Shown here one piece after another: positions 22,340 through 33,594 of a DNA stretch of 64,000 nt. Numbering within the stretch: the stretch's first letter is position 1; every line of letters starts with the position of its first letter. The notes beneath the pieces are model-generated. The model made no database searches. It was not told the DNA's origin and saw nothing but the letters and a program-made list of their open reading frames with translations. The stretch covers positions 957,828 to 1,021,827 of the forward strand of contig CAUYUJ010011225.1 in NCBI GenBank assembly GCA_963575745.1, written 5' to 3'. The stretch is from Prorocentrum cordatum. Its lineage: Eukaryota > Sar > Dinophyceae > Prorocentrales > Prorocentraceae. The position numbers were made by a program, and so were the translations under genes.

Positions 22340-24620
22340 CTCAGGGCGATGGAGGATTGCATCGCCTGAGACCAGCAGCTCACTGCGGGGTGCAGCTGAC
22401 AGCCGCGGGAAGTGGGAAGGAGCTCGCGATTGCACCGCCTGAGAATGCCCAGTGCTCCGGTAGGGTGCAGATAACAGCTGCATGAATGTGGGAAAAGTTG
22501 CTTTCGCCTGAGACATACTGGTGACCGGTCAGGGGGCGGCAAACGGGGGGGTAGCAAAATGCCGCCCACTGCCAAGAGCGGGGTGAAGAGGCACGCGATT
22601 GCACCGCATGAAACAATCAGGTGCTCTGATAGGGTGCAGCTATCAGCCGCAAAAAGGCGGGAACAGAAGCTATCGCCTGAGACGCGCTGGAGGTCGGACT
22701 GGGGCTCGCCACGGTAGGGGCCGTGGACATTGCAGTGTTCGATGCGGCGCCGGGCCTGAGACCTGCAGCTCATTGGGAGGTTGCAGCTAACATCCGCGGG
22801 AAGTGGGAGGATGCTTGCGATTGCACCGCATGAGAATGCCCGGTTCTCTGGTAAGGTGCAGCTAACAGCCGCAGGAATGTGGGACAATATGTTTTCGCTT
22901 GAGACATACTGGTGTTCGGCCTGGGAGCGGCAGGCGGGGGGGTAGCCGAATACCGCCCACTGCCAAGAGCGGGGCGAAGAAACGCGCGAATGCACCGCAT
23001 GAGAATGCCGGGTGCGCTGGTAGGGTGCAGCTAGCAGCTGCAGGTGGGAAGAGGTGCTATCGCTTGAGACATTGGATACGGGGGGTCGCACTGGGAGCGG
23101 CAGTGGGGGGGGGGGGTAGCCGGTTGCCGTCCACGACCAAGAGCGGGGTGGAGTGGCTCCAAACAGCTGCAGGATGCCGGGTATGTACGATAGCTTCGCC
23201 AGGATGGTGTCGACGTTCTGCTGGGCGGCAGCTAACAGCCGCAAGAATAGGGGAGTTGATTTCACCTGAAACCCCGCTGCTCGGTCGGAGTGCGGATGCC
23301 AGCCGCAGGACGAAGGGGGATAGCTACGCCTGCGGTGTGCTGATTCTATGGTAGGGTGCAGCTATCAGCCGCGGAAGGCTTTGCACTGGCGACGAATGAG
23401 ACTGCCCGGTGCTCTGGTAGGGTGCAGCTAACAGCTGCAGGGATGTGGGAAAACTGCTTTCGCCTGAGACTTGCTGGTGATCTGCCTGGGGGCGGCAAGC
23501 GGGGGGGTAGTCGAGCGCCACCCCGAAGCACTGGAGCCAAGGCGGCAGGAAGGGGCTGCCCGACGGTATCGCACCCGAAGTCGCGCTGCTCGACGTTGCG
23601 TTAACCGACTCAACAACGCCCATGCTGGATCACGCTGTCGACGTGAAGCTCGCCACGGCAGGGGCCGCGGACATTGCAGCGTTCGATGCGGCGCCGGGCC
23701 TGAGACCTGCAGCTCATTGGGAGGTTGCAGCTAACATCCGCGGGAAGTGGGAGGATGCTTGCGATTGCACCGCATGAGAATGCCCGGTTCTCTGGTAAGG
23801 TGCAGCTAACAGCCGCAGGAATGTGGGACAATATGTTTTCGCTTGAGACATACTGGTGTTCGGCCTGGGAGCGGCAGGCGGGGGGGTAGCCGAATGCCGC
23901 CCACTGCCAAGAGCGGGGCGAAGAAACGCGCGACTGCACCGCATGAGAATGCCGGGTGCGCTGGTAGGTTGCAGCTAGCAGCTGCAGGTGGGAAGAGGTG
24001 CTAGCTTGAGACATATTGGATACGGGAGGTCGCACTGGGAGCGGCAGTTGGGGGGGGGTAGCCGGTTGCCGTCCACGACCAAGAGCGGGGTGGAGTGGCT
24101 GCAAACAGCTACAGGATGCCGGGTATGTATGATAGCTTCGCCAGGATGGTGTCGACGTTCTGCTGGGCGGCAGCTAACAGCCGCAAGAATAGGGGAGTTG
24201 ATTTCAACTGAAACACCCCGTTGCTCGGTCGGAGTGCGGATGCCAGCCGCAGGGCGAAGGAGGTAGCGCCGCCTGCGGAGTGCTGACTCTCTGGCAGGGT
24301 GCAGCTAACAGCCGCGGAAGGCTTCGCACTGGCGACGAATGAGACTGCCCGGTGCTCTGGTAGGGTGCATCTAACAGCCGCAGGAGCGTGGGGAAAACAC
24401 AATTTTGCTTGAGACATGCTGGCGATCCGCCTGGGAGCGGCAAACGGGGGGGTAGCCGAGTGCCGCCCCGAAGCATTGGAGCCAAGGCGGCAGGAAGGGG
24501 CTGCTCGACGGCATCGCACCCGAAGTCGCGCTGCTCGACCTTGCGTCGACCGACACAACAGCGCCCATGCTGGATCGCGCTGTCGACGTGGAGCTCGCCG
24601 CGGTAGACGCCGTGGACATT
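22340..24620. repeat. Higher-order tandem repeat, 944-bp unit
   Basis: Subunits of about 65-220 bp each contain 'ggtgcagctaacagccgcagg', in which GCAGCT/AGCTGC or GCAGC/GCCGC flank AAC. They also share 'gagacatactggtg', 'gagcggcaagcgggggggt' and 'cactgccaagagcgggg'. A complete set at ~22700-23640 is repeated at ~23644-24590; for example 'tgagacctgcagctcattgg' is at 22757 and 23701, 944 bp apart. Copy identity is high. The long minus-strand frame (22042-23265) is a repeat artefact. Confidence 0.8.
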
Positions 24621-26139
24621 GCAGTGTTCGGTGCGGCACTCGTTGCGGCCACGTTGCTCGAGGTCGTATTGTTGGTCGCGCGCGACGTTCTGTGAAGCAG
24701 CGACACTGGAGATCAAGCTGCGGACCTTGCAGACGTTTCGCTGGCCCTGCTCGAGCTAGCCGCCGCGTTGCCGACGCCGCTCGAAAGTGCCGTCGAGGAA
24801 CGCGCCTCGGCCACCATGTGGTGACGATCCCGCCGTATCCATCAGCGTCGCGGAGCCGGCATGGGCCTAAAATTGGGGCAGCGAGGAGCTGCAAAGAGAA
24901 GCCGCGATGGCACTGGCAGAGAGGAGGGCCACGGAGGGGCCCGGCCCCCGGCCGCCTAAAGCGAGCCGAGGAGGCGGCAATCGTTCGAGGGGGAGATGAG
25001 CCGCAAGAGGTGCCCTGGGAAGGGAACCTAGAGCCTGGGACGGGCCATGGGCCCCAGCCTGGCGCGTCCGAGGTGGTATTGGCGCGCCGGAGAGATGCGC
25101 GTGGCGGCAGGCTGGCCCTCCGTCAGGTAGGCGGCGCCCGCAGGGCCCAGGGTGCGCCGTTGCCGGCGGCTGGGCCTAGAGGAATACCCCGGCTGGACGA
25201 GTATTCGGGTCGCCCTCGGGATCCGATGCCCAGGTCCTTTCGGAGTCTCTTCGCGGTCTCTGCGGGGGCCTCCCCAACGTGTGGCTGGAGAGAGACTCTG
25301 TCGAGGGGGGTGCTGTTGTCGTGCTGGTGGGTCACGGGATCGCGGAGGTCGCGCCCGTCGCCCTGGCAGCGCCTGGAGTTGCGGTGATTTGTTGGTCTTC
25401 GGACTGAGCGCTGGCGCAGGAGGGCCAAGGGCCGCCCTCAGCGGCGTGCGACCGGGCCGGTCGGCCCCAGCGCTCGTCGGTTTCCCAGCTGCCCCACCCG
25501 GACCATTGCGTCCAGTGGTCGCCGCAAGGGCTGCTGCGGCCGGCCTCGCTCCGTCAGCGCGGGCGGCGCTCGCGCCCGCCCGCATTCCAGTTATGTCCGT
25601 TTCTCGCGGCCGCAGGCGGGCGGGCCCTGGGCACGCCGGGGGGGCGCGGCGCGCCCCGTCCAGGCGAGCGCGCGAGGTTCCTGTCGTCGCGCCCGGCGAG
25701 CACGGGGGAAGAACGAGGTTCGGCGGGCGAAGTGGCGGCGCGCGCCCTATCTTCATGCTCGGGACCGGCTGAGGAGTGAATGATCACCGCAAGATCGGAG
25801 CTCGGTGAAGGGGGGGGTGCGACCAAGGCTCCTTTGCGCCCCTTGGGCGCCGTAGGCGGGGCGCACGGAGGGGCCGCATCGGAGGTCTCCGGACTGTCGT
25901 CCGCGCCCTCCGCGATTCCGTCACTGCTCGGTCGGGGAGGGGCAGTCGCTGGGGCAGCTGACTGGGCGCATGGCTCATGCCAGGGGCTGGCCTCCCTCGG
26001 GTGGGCGCGGCCCGGAGATTCGGTAGCCTGGCGGGCGGTGGCATGGTGGGCTGGTAAAACTGCGCGGAGACGAGGTGGGGGAGTGCCCCGCGCCTTCGTT
26101 CCAGTCTGGGTCAGGAGAGTGGGAGCGGAAGTGTTGGAA
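24621..26139. other. No gene recognised
   Basis: Very GC-rich DNA with long Ala/Gly/Arg/Pro frames on both strands, as expected at this composition. No motifs, RNA genes or mobile-element ends identified. Confidence 0.4.
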
Positions 26140-26823
26140 TTCAGCATGGGGGGGTGGCTGCCGCATGGAGTTGACCGCCTGAGTTGTCCCGTCCCTCGCC
26201 CTTGCCGTTCTTCCTGCTTGAGGAGAGGCTAATCTGCTTGCACATCTTGGGTGTCCCGCATGGGGATCTCCGAAGCCAGCTGCAGCAGGGGGCCGGGCGT
26301 GAGTTTGTCCGAGCTGACCTGCGCCAGGAAATCAACCAGTGTTTCCACGGTACGCCGCGGGTGGGAAGGGCCGGGCGGGGGCCACTTGTCGGAGTGATGG
26401 AGCCACCTGTCCAGGATGCTGGGGCCCGGGGATAGCGCGCAGAGTTTGGCGACCGCCCGTTCGGCAGCTAGCCGTTTACCCTGCCAGTGGGTGTTCTTGG
26501 GAAGGTAGGATGGTGGCACCCGTTCTCCGTATATCAGTTTCAGGAAGGGTCGTAGTTGAAGTGGTGTCCAGTTTCCAGGGTCGTCGGGTCATACCACGCC
26601 TTGCCCCTGCGTCTGTGTAGCCCCGCCAACGATCGTCCAGGAGCGGATGCACGTCCCGCATAAATTCGATCATGCGGACCTCGATGGGTCTTGTGTCCGA
26701 TTCGTCAGCTCCGTCCTCCTCTTCGGCCTCCAGGGAGTTGGGGTCGGCGTTTCTCGACCCGTGCCCACGCGGTAGGTTCGCCTCAGGAAGCAGGCGGAAC
26801 ACCTCCTTGGTTTCATTGGTCAT
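26140..26823 (-). pseudogene. Degraded coding segment, unrecognised
   Basis: Two minus-strand frames have protein-like composition: 26823-26476 (RPIEVRMIEFMRDVHPLLDD) and 26519-26229 (PPSYLPKNTHWQGKRLAAER). They overlap near 26500-26520 in different frames and read best as one sequence with a single-base shift. Retroelement ORF1 is a guess based on nearby LINE debris. No family motif is visible. Confidence 0.3.
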
Positions 26824-27129
26824 GGAGGGAGGTGCGCTTGTTTCTAGAATAGCGCCGTCGGAGGCGCCTGTCCCGGCTGGGCGGGGCCGCGCGGGCGACG
26901 AGGGCCCGACGAAGCGTCAAAAATTATCGCTGGCGGGGGGATGTGACCAGAGAAATCACGCCGACGACTGCAGCAATTAGAGGTCTCCGCTCCTTCCGCT
27001 CCGCAACCTTCAAGGGCAAGCCTTCATCGGCCGCGCTCGAGCGTCAGCTCACGGGGTTCGACAGCGCCTCGAGGCCAGCTCGCGCCGCAGAGGCGCGGGC
27101 GAGCTCCGGCAGCGGCCCCGCTTGACGGC

Positions 27130-27911
27130 CCAACGGTTTCATCCATCGATGTCCTGCGAAGTGCGCCCAGTAGTGATGCAGGTACTTCGTGGGCGCGGAG
27201 ATATTAGCAGATGCCCACGCGGCGGCGGCGGAGCATCAGGCACGGCCTCGACGACACCAAGATTGTTGGACGCCTGGTGGAGCACGGCCCGCACCACCTG
27301 CTGAAGGCCTTTGGACCTCTTTTCGGGGCGGCGCGGTTCATGGACAGCGTTGGTGAGACAAGGCTTGCAGCGGCTGAGGAGCTGGACTGGCCGAGGTGCT
27401 CTACCAAGTCCTGCGGCTGATATCCGCAGTGTTTGTGGGCCGATTCTGGATAAGATTTTGGACAGCATTTTCTTCGCAGAGTCTTGTCTAGATCGCCATT
27501 CCCCCCCGCCCTCGTCGGCGCCGCCCGCGCTGAGGGCCCTGGGCCATGCATGCTCTGTGCGCCACGCTCGGTTTCCCACAGAACGCGCCCTCGCCAGCCA
27601 CTGCCGAGCCAGGCACGGACACCGGCTCGGCATCAAGCAGTATATCGATGGCTCTGGCGTGTGCCCCTCCTGTGGCACGCAATTCAGAACCCGACTCAGA
27701 TGCATAGCTCACTTGTCGGATCGTCGCCGCCCTCGTTGTGCCAACTGGGTGCTGGCAAATTGACGACCTCTCGCCAGCGACGTCCTGAGTCGCCTGGATG
27801 AGAAGGACCGGGAAGCCTTGCGCGAAGCGTGGAGTCAAGGCCACTCGCATGCTCTCGCCAGAGGCCCCGCTCTCACGCGAGACGGCAAACGCATCGGCCG
27901 TTGCCGGTAGC
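27130..27911 (+). pseudogene. Decayed LINE C-terminal region with zinc fingers
   Basis: Frame pieces in order: a helix-like segment (RLVEHGPHHLLKAFGPLFG, 27270-27330); a first C2H2-like finger split by a frameshift (CMLC in one frame, then FPTERALASHCRARHG in the next); a second (GVCPSCGTQFRTRLRCIAHL, ~27657-27716); and a tail (DVLSRLDEKDREALREAW, ~27780-27830) ending at a stop near 27911. Paired C-terminal fingers after the RT are common in dinoflagellate LINEs. At least two frameshifts and a stop mark it as dead. No RT core is nearby. Confidence 0.6.
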
Positions 27912-28780
27912 GTCTCGTCCTCTCACTGTTTTTGCCTTCCGCACTCTGCAGTCGTGCCTTAGGCCGCTTTGCAGTGTTGTGCGCTATGGGAGCCCGCCGT
28001 CCCCGCAGCAAAAAGTGTTTGTGGGCAACAGCTGTAGTAAAGAGCTCCCAGGTTGAAGTATGCCGTATCGAGGCATGGTGACGGCTGGTTGCCCAGAGCA
28101 CAAAGGCGCTCGAGCACTCGTCAGTTACAGTCTGGATTGAGTCCAGGACCAGGAGCACGGCATCTGTGTGCTATGAACGCGGCAACATCAGTTCCTTGTT
28201 ACCTGTTTGGGCAATACACCGCGCCATTGCGCCTGGTGCTCGCAAGTTGCTTGTCGCGTTCGCAAGCAGCTGCGGTAGCGGCGATGCACGCTTCGGCGCA
28301 CGCATCATTTCGTCTCACTGACATGCCGCGAGGATCTCTGGCAGACGTCGGTGTTCGCAAATGGAAGGCTGGGGGAAGACGGGGAGGAACATACCAACCC
28401 CAGTTTGCACCAACGATGATGCAGTACACCCTCCCGTCCCACGGCCCCTCATAATCCCACGTTCACAAGCTTTCATTTTAGCTCCAAAACGTGCCCCAAT
28501 TGGAACATTCGCTTTCAACGAGCGTCACATTCAGGCGGGAGCCCCTCTTTCAAAAGGAGCTGGTTGGCATACGTATAGCAAACAGTAAGGACAGCGAAAG
28601 AGTGCAAGCATACATCCCAACGTGGTGTCCAGCTATACCCCCTTTTAGACACAACTGGCCGCCCCCATGTGTGTAACTGTTGCACAAGCAAGCTTGCACT
28701 TCTGGCCTTGAGTTTCGAGGAAATTGCAAGCGAGAGCCCACATTCCTGGGTCAGGGGCAAATTGAGCGGGGGAGCGGATT
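27912..28780. other. No gene recognised
   Basis: Moderate GC with several AT-richer patches. Frames are short and mutually inconsistent. Nothing supportable. Confidence 0.35.
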
Positions 28781-28784
28781 CAGG

Positions 28785-28955
28785 CGGGGACAAAGCGACC
28801 CCGCGATCATCGCCGATAGGGGCCCAATGGCCCACCCCGCCCAGTAACGTGCGGATTCGCTCTCGGGGGGCCTGTCGCCGATCCGTGGGCGATGTATCGC
28901 CGATTCAGGCTCGAAGTTCCCCCCTGACCCGGTTCCCCCCCCATCGCTGCTTTTC
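28785..28955 (-). repeat. Dispersed repeat family H, diverged copy
   Basis: Shares 'atcgccgataggggccc', 'gtatcgccgattc' and 'ccggttcccccccatcg' with the clearer copies at 31618-31838 and 48168-48392. Confidence 0.55.
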
Positions 28956-29234
28956 AGAAGCCCTGTGCTCCAGGGAGTCGTTTTCTTCGGGGCCCTTTCC
29001 CAGGCATGCGACCCTCTGCTTTTTTCTATGCTCTGTCCTCGGAAGTCTCGCCCCTTTCCCAAAAGCCAGGTTTTTCAATCCCGCGCAGTTATTGTTAATG
29101 TCCTCGCGGCCCGGCGAGGGCCTCCGAGGCCGAAAACTACGAACGAAGCATCCGTCGTGTTTTTTTCACGGCGCGGGGATGTTTGTTTCTAGGCCTCCCA
29201 GATGGGATCCGAGCAGGTGGAGGGTGGATCGGAG

Positions 29235-29385
29235 GAGCGTTCCGCATCGCCGATGCATTGGCGATGCGGCTCGATGTGGAGCTGGATTTTCTCCACGCCG
29301 ATGGCGCCGATGCATCGCCGGCGTCGCCGACGCGTCGCTGATGCATCGCCGACGCATCGGCGATGCATCGACGATGCGGCGCAAG
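29235..29385. repeat. Cluster of GCATCGCCGATGC palindromes
   Basis: Successive GCATCGCCGATGCAT / GATGCATCGGCGATGC motifs, mostly self-complementary, spaced 10-30 bp. Able to form alternative hairpins. Confidence 0.7.
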
Positions 29386-29422
29386 CCTTCGACCCCACCT
29401 ACTCCGACCCCACATGGGAGGC

Positions 29423-29566
29423 CAGGGCTGAACCTAAATTGTGTTTTTCGTTTTCGTTTTGTTTTCATGTTCCCTCGTTTTGTCGTCAATCCGCCTTTGC
29501 CGCAAAACGAAGTCGAAACGAAAATGGCCCACGAAATCGCCAAAACACCGTTTAGGTCCAGCCCTG
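29423..29566 (+). mobile_element. hAT-type MITE, copy 1 (8-bp TSD)
   Basis: 144-bp element with ends CAGGGCTGAACCTAAA... and ...TTTAGGTCCAGCCCTG, about 25 bp of TIR. It is flanked by a perfect TGGGAGGC duplication at 29415-29422 and 29567-29574. An 8-bp TSD and a CAGGG terminus are hAT superfamily traits. No transposase inside. Copy 2 lies at 50516-50661 in the opposite orientation. Confidence 0.92.
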
Positions 29567-29814
29567 TGGGAGGCACCTCTGCGCTCCGCACGGAGAACGT
29601 CAACATGGCGCTCCAAGGCCCTTGCATCCTTACCGCGCATCCTTACGATCGTGGTCGAGCGTACTCCGACCCCACATGGGAGGCCTCGAATGCTCGGGCT
29701 TCCTCCGCGGCGAGCCCCGCGGGCCGCCCGCGGGGAGGCTGTCGATGTACGTCGACGGCGCGCTGGAGGTCGACGGCGTGCCCCTCCAGGCCAGGGCCCT
29801 TTGCGGGCGGGAGC

Positions 29815-29980
29815 TCATGGGGCTGTGTTTCACCACCACCACCACCATAAGTTGGAGGGGGGACGGAGGTGGAGGACGAGGAGGAGGACGAAGAGGAGGA
29901 GGAGGAGGAGGACGAGGAGGAGGAGGTGGACCCCCCCCACCTCCATCTTATGGTGGTGATGGTGGAGCACAGGCCCATCA
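29815..29980. mobile_element. MITE family B, copy 2 (5-bp TSD)
   Basis: Ends TCATGGGGCTGTG... and ...CACAGGCCCATCA, arms ~40 bp. Flanked by GGAGC at 29810-29814 and 29981-29985. The centre is a GGA tract (about 29865-29930), the complement of the TCC core in copy 1. Confidence 0.9.
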
Positions 29981-30066
29981 GGAGCGGCTGCGAAGCCTGG
30001 CAGGCCCGGGAGGAGCTAGAGGCTGCCTTGGCTGCTGGCCTGGGCCGCCGCCGCCGCCTTTTTTCG

Positions 30067-30260
30067 GTATCGTTTATCCCATCCCCATCCCCATCCCCAT
30101 CCCCTTCGAGACCCCCCCCCAAATTACCCCCCCAGTTGGGGATACACGGATACACCCGTCGAAACCCGAAGGGAACGGCCTATATCCCCATCTAGGGGTG
30201 TAAAGCGGCCAGTGGGGCCCAGGCCACGCCGTTGGGGATGGGGATCGGTTCAACGATACT
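30067..30260. mobile_element. MITE family C, copy 1
   Basis: About 194 bp with complementary ends: GTATCGTTTATCC.ATCCCC on the left, GGGGATCGGTTCAACGATAC on the right. The interior 'ttcgagacccccc...aaattaccccccc' and 'ggcccaggccacgccg' match copy 2 (63752-63939). Target duplication unclear. Confidence 0.75.
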
Positions 30261-30299
30261 CATTTTTCGCTCGTCGCTCGCTCGTTACTGCTCCCCTGA

Positions 30300-30637
30300 G
30301 TGCGCCCCGCAGCGCCCGCGGCGGTCGGGCGCCTCGGCGCGCGGAGGTACGCTCGTGGAGCGCGGAACGCAGGCTGCCTTGTGTCCTCTGGCGCGCAGCG
30401 GCCGTTACCTGGGCCAGCCCCCTTCGGCCCGAACTCGGGGCTACAGAGACGGAGGTCAATGCAAGCGGGGGTGAGCCAGAGCGCCGGATCTTATTGAATC
30501 TTGCAGAGCCAGGGGTGCATTGACCCGGGCTTGCGTGCAGGATCCGGTAGGATCCTGCAGGATTTTGCAGGATATTGCAAGGCCTGAGTGACCCCGGCTG
30601 GGACTGACCCATGTCAGTAGATCCGCGACAAACCTCT
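30300..30637 (+). repeat. Dispersed repeat family A, copy 1
   Basis: 338 bp shared with 33265-33594, from 'gtgcgccccgc' through 'tcgtggagcgcggaacgcag', 'gcgcagcggccgtt' and 'aatgcaagcgggggt' to 'gtcagtagatcc'. The 3' third holds repeated GGATCCTGCAGG-type palindromes. A 5'-truncated third copy is at 47100-47240. Confidence 0.8.
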
Positions 30638-31236
30638 GCGTCGGCTACGGCTCCAGCTGTGTTCTCGGCGGTCCTGGCCCCAGGTCCAGCTTCGGCTTCG
30701 GCCCCGGCCGCCGCTGTAGCCAGCCCAGTCCCTTTCCCAGGTCTCGAGCTCGGCCCGGGCCGCGGCTTCGATCGCAGCCTCGTCGCCCCCTGGGCAACGA
30801 CAGCGATCGGACGCTTTGGGGGGTGCCTGCCTGTGCTCGCAGGCACCTCGCCGGTGATCGCAGGCGTCTTGCTGATGCTCGCAGGTTCTGCGCAGCCAGA
30901 CCCGCCATCTCTCGGGCATTCCCGATTTGATCCGCCCGAAGTCCCCTTCAACCCAGTTGCGATCTCGATCGCGACCTGGCGCGATCCAGCTCGAGCTGAC
31001 GAGCTGACTTGGCGCGCCAAAGAGGGTATCGGGAGAGTCTCCGGGAGTGGGAGTGGACACGGAATGAAATGTGGTCCGTCGGGGGCGCCCAGGGACGACG
31101 GACCCAGCGCCCCCCCCTTTCCACACGCCGACTGGGTCGGCGGGTGTGTCCTCACACGGATGTGTCCTCATCCTGCCGTCGTCCGAGCGGAGGGTGGCGG
31201 CCACTTGCCGAGATCGAGGCCCAGACCTCCGGCGCA

Positions 31237-31392
31237 TTGAGAGATCTTGTGTGGAGGTTCTCCTCGTCTTTGGCCTTTGGGGGCCCTCGCCGGGCACCAG
31301 GGCCATCGAAGAGCGACTCGGCATGACAGGCCAGCCCTGGAGAAGTGGGGGTCGGGGCTTCCAGCCTCCAGGGGACTCGCGTTGAAAAAGTA
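31237..31392 (+). repeat. Dispersed repeat family F, copy 2
   Basis: Matches 8962-9112; see that entry. Better preserved are 'tttggcctttgggggccctc' and 'gtcggggcttccagcctcca'. Confidence 0.65.
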
Positions 31393-31497
31393 GGACGTGG
31401 GATGTCTGGGGCGACGGACTGGAGGCATCTGCCCTCAAATATTCAGCCCGCCAGATCGACACCTGCCCTGGCCACTCCGACGCTGGCGCGTGATGGG

Positions 31498-31617
31498 TGG
31501 GAGGAGGAGGAGGAGGAGGAGGAGGAGGAGGAAGAGGAGGAGGAGGAGGAGGGGGAGGAGGAGGGGGAGGAGGAGGAGGATGAGGAGGATGAGGAGGAGG
31601 AGGAGGTGGAGGAGAGA
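31498..31617. repeat. GGA microsatellite
   Basis: GGA-dominated tract immediately next to family H. A TCC tract begins just after that element (31838-31870) and another lies at 32070-32117. Confidence 0.9.
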
Positions 31618-31838
31618 GGAGGGACCGGCTCTGGGGGGAAACACCGATCTGGAATCGGAGTTATCTCGCCGACAGGTCGGCGATATGCCCCGCAAAAGCG
31701 AGGCAGCACGTTCCCGGGCGGAGAGGGCGATCGTGCCCCTACCGGCAATCAATGAGCGATAAATGGGTCGACACATCCCCCCCTGAGCCCATCCTCCCCT
31801 GGCGTCGACGTTGCGATTTGAGGGGCGATCGGGGGGGG
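31618..31838 (+). repeat. Dispersed repeat family H, copy 2
   Basis: About 220 bp, roughly 90% or more identical to the reverse complement of 48168-48392. Marked by 'accggctctggggggaaaca', 'tcgccgacaggtcggcga', 'gttcccgggcggagag' and 'gcaatcaatgagcgata'. Both copies border GGA/TCC tracts. Non-coding. Confidence 0.85.
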
Positions 31839-32117
31839 TCCCTCCTCCTCCTCCTCATCCTCTTCCTCTACCGCCTCCGCCTCCTCATCCCTCCTCCACC
31901 CGCTCTCCTGCGTCCTCCTGCTCTTTCCCCTCTGATCTCTCCGTTTTCCCGCCCTCCTCCATTCTCTCTCCATCCACCGCGAGCGCGAGTGGAGGTGAGC
32001 GTGTCGGGGGGGAGGAGGAGGATGTCCGCTGCTTATCAGCAGTTTTTCCCATCTCTCAGCATTCACTCTTCCTCCTCCTCCTCCTCCTCCTCCTCCTCCT
32101 CCTCCTCCTCCTCCCCC

Positions 32118-33264
32118 TCCTTCTACCGTTACTTGAAGATGGTCTCTTTTGAATTAGAAGCTTCAGAGCAACGTCTCCGTGTCTGGCTTGCTCGTCTTCC
32201 CCACAAACATGCACACTGGTGTCCTTCTGTTCCGGCGAGACGAGGTGGGAAGAGACAAAATAATACCACTGTCCCCGGACCTTAATGGACAATGGTGCGT
32301 TGAACGACAATGCAGTCATTCCACTCATGGGCGCCTCAATTGCGACGAGACCAGGAATTGCTGTGCAGCTACCCCGAGGCCGAGTCTTTTTTTGAGGCCT
32401 GGGGGAGTCGGGCTATCAAGGCTTGCTGTGGGATGAGGTGGTAAATGCCCTCTTCGTCTCCCTTGACCCGTGGTGTTTGCGCATCGCCTTTTCTGCTGTA
32501 CAGTGGACCCCGCCATACTTGTGCCGCGAGCGCGGCGCGCGTGTACACATGACCACATACGGGACCATCTGGCTCGAACAACTCTGAATATCCTCTTTCC
32601 CACATCTTTTCACCATTCTGGGCAGCGGGCATGACGTCTACGAGTGCTTCAGGACACATGGGGACAGAGTTTTCCTCACAATTGCCTCTTTGGATGCGCT
32701 TATGTGGCCGATCGTTATGGCCACAGCTCGGCCAGGTTATCGGACTAAGTGTACGTGCTCCCCCAGCCGTTGTGGAAACCCTTCGGGGAATACGTGAGGG
32801 AAAAATAATGATCAGAATCGTAACGATAGCACGAAGCGGGAAAATATGGAAAGAGCCTCCTGGGAGCGTCTTGGGGCACTCTTGGGGTCTCCTGGGAATT
32901 TCACGGTCGCCTCTTGGAAGCCTCATGGAAGCCTCCTTGGGCTTTTTGTCGGACGGGGCTAGGACGAGCATGCATCCGTTCCGGAACGCTCTGAGAAGGC
33001 CGGTGACGCCCGAGACATCCCCCAGAGCCGCCAGAGCTCGAAGATTCTCGATGTATCCTCGCCTGATTGTATCCTCGTCCTGGCCTCGTCTTCTCTTGGG
33101 GGCCTCCCTGGGCCCCTTGGGGGGCGTTGGGAGCTTTTCAGGGGCGTCGTTTTGGCCACCTGCGGGGGCCGCGCCGCTCTCCGCAGACACGTGTCGGCGG
33201 TGCGGCGCCCCTCCAGAGCCCGAGGCCCGCCATGCAGACATCCCTGGCGCAGCGATGGGGCAGG
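32118..33264. other. No gene recognised
   Basis: Includes a short CTTGG-type patch (32855-32960). The 353-codon minus frame over it is compositionally odd, crosses repeat family A and has no motif. Confidence 0.4.
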
Positions 33265-33594
33265 GTGCGCCCCGCCGCGCCCGCGGCGGTCGGACGCTTC
33301 GGCGGGCGCAGGCGCGCTCGTGGAGCGCGGAACGCAGAAACGCGGGCTGCCTTTTGTTCGCCGGCGCGCAGCGGCCGTTCCCTGGGCCAACCCCCTCGGC
33401 CCGAACTCGGGGCTCAAGGGCGGGGGTCAATGCAAGCGGGAGTCAGCCAGAGTGCTGGATCTTGCAGGATCCTGCAGGGCCAAGGGTGCATTGACCCAGG
33501 CCTGGGCGCAGGATCCTGCAGGATCCTGCAAGGCCAGACTTGTTTGGGTCTGGCTTGATCCGGGTCAGTAGATCCATGACAAAGATCGGCGCCT
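33265..33594 (+). repeat. Dispersed repeat family A, copy 2
   Basis: See 30300-30637. The palindrome TGCAGGATCCTGCA occurs around 33508-33530. Confidence 0.8.

Noticed and set aside
22042-23265. 407-codon minus-strand frame
   Set aside because: Translates tandem-repeat subunits and changes register in the second higher-order copy; no start context or family.
28669-29850. 393-codon plus-strand frame
   Set aside because: Crosses repeat family H, a palindrome cluster, a hAT MITE and part of another MITE, so it cannot be one protein.
32369-33430. 353-codon minus-strand frame
   Set aside because: Overlaps repeat family A and a CTTGG patch; no motif and biased composition.
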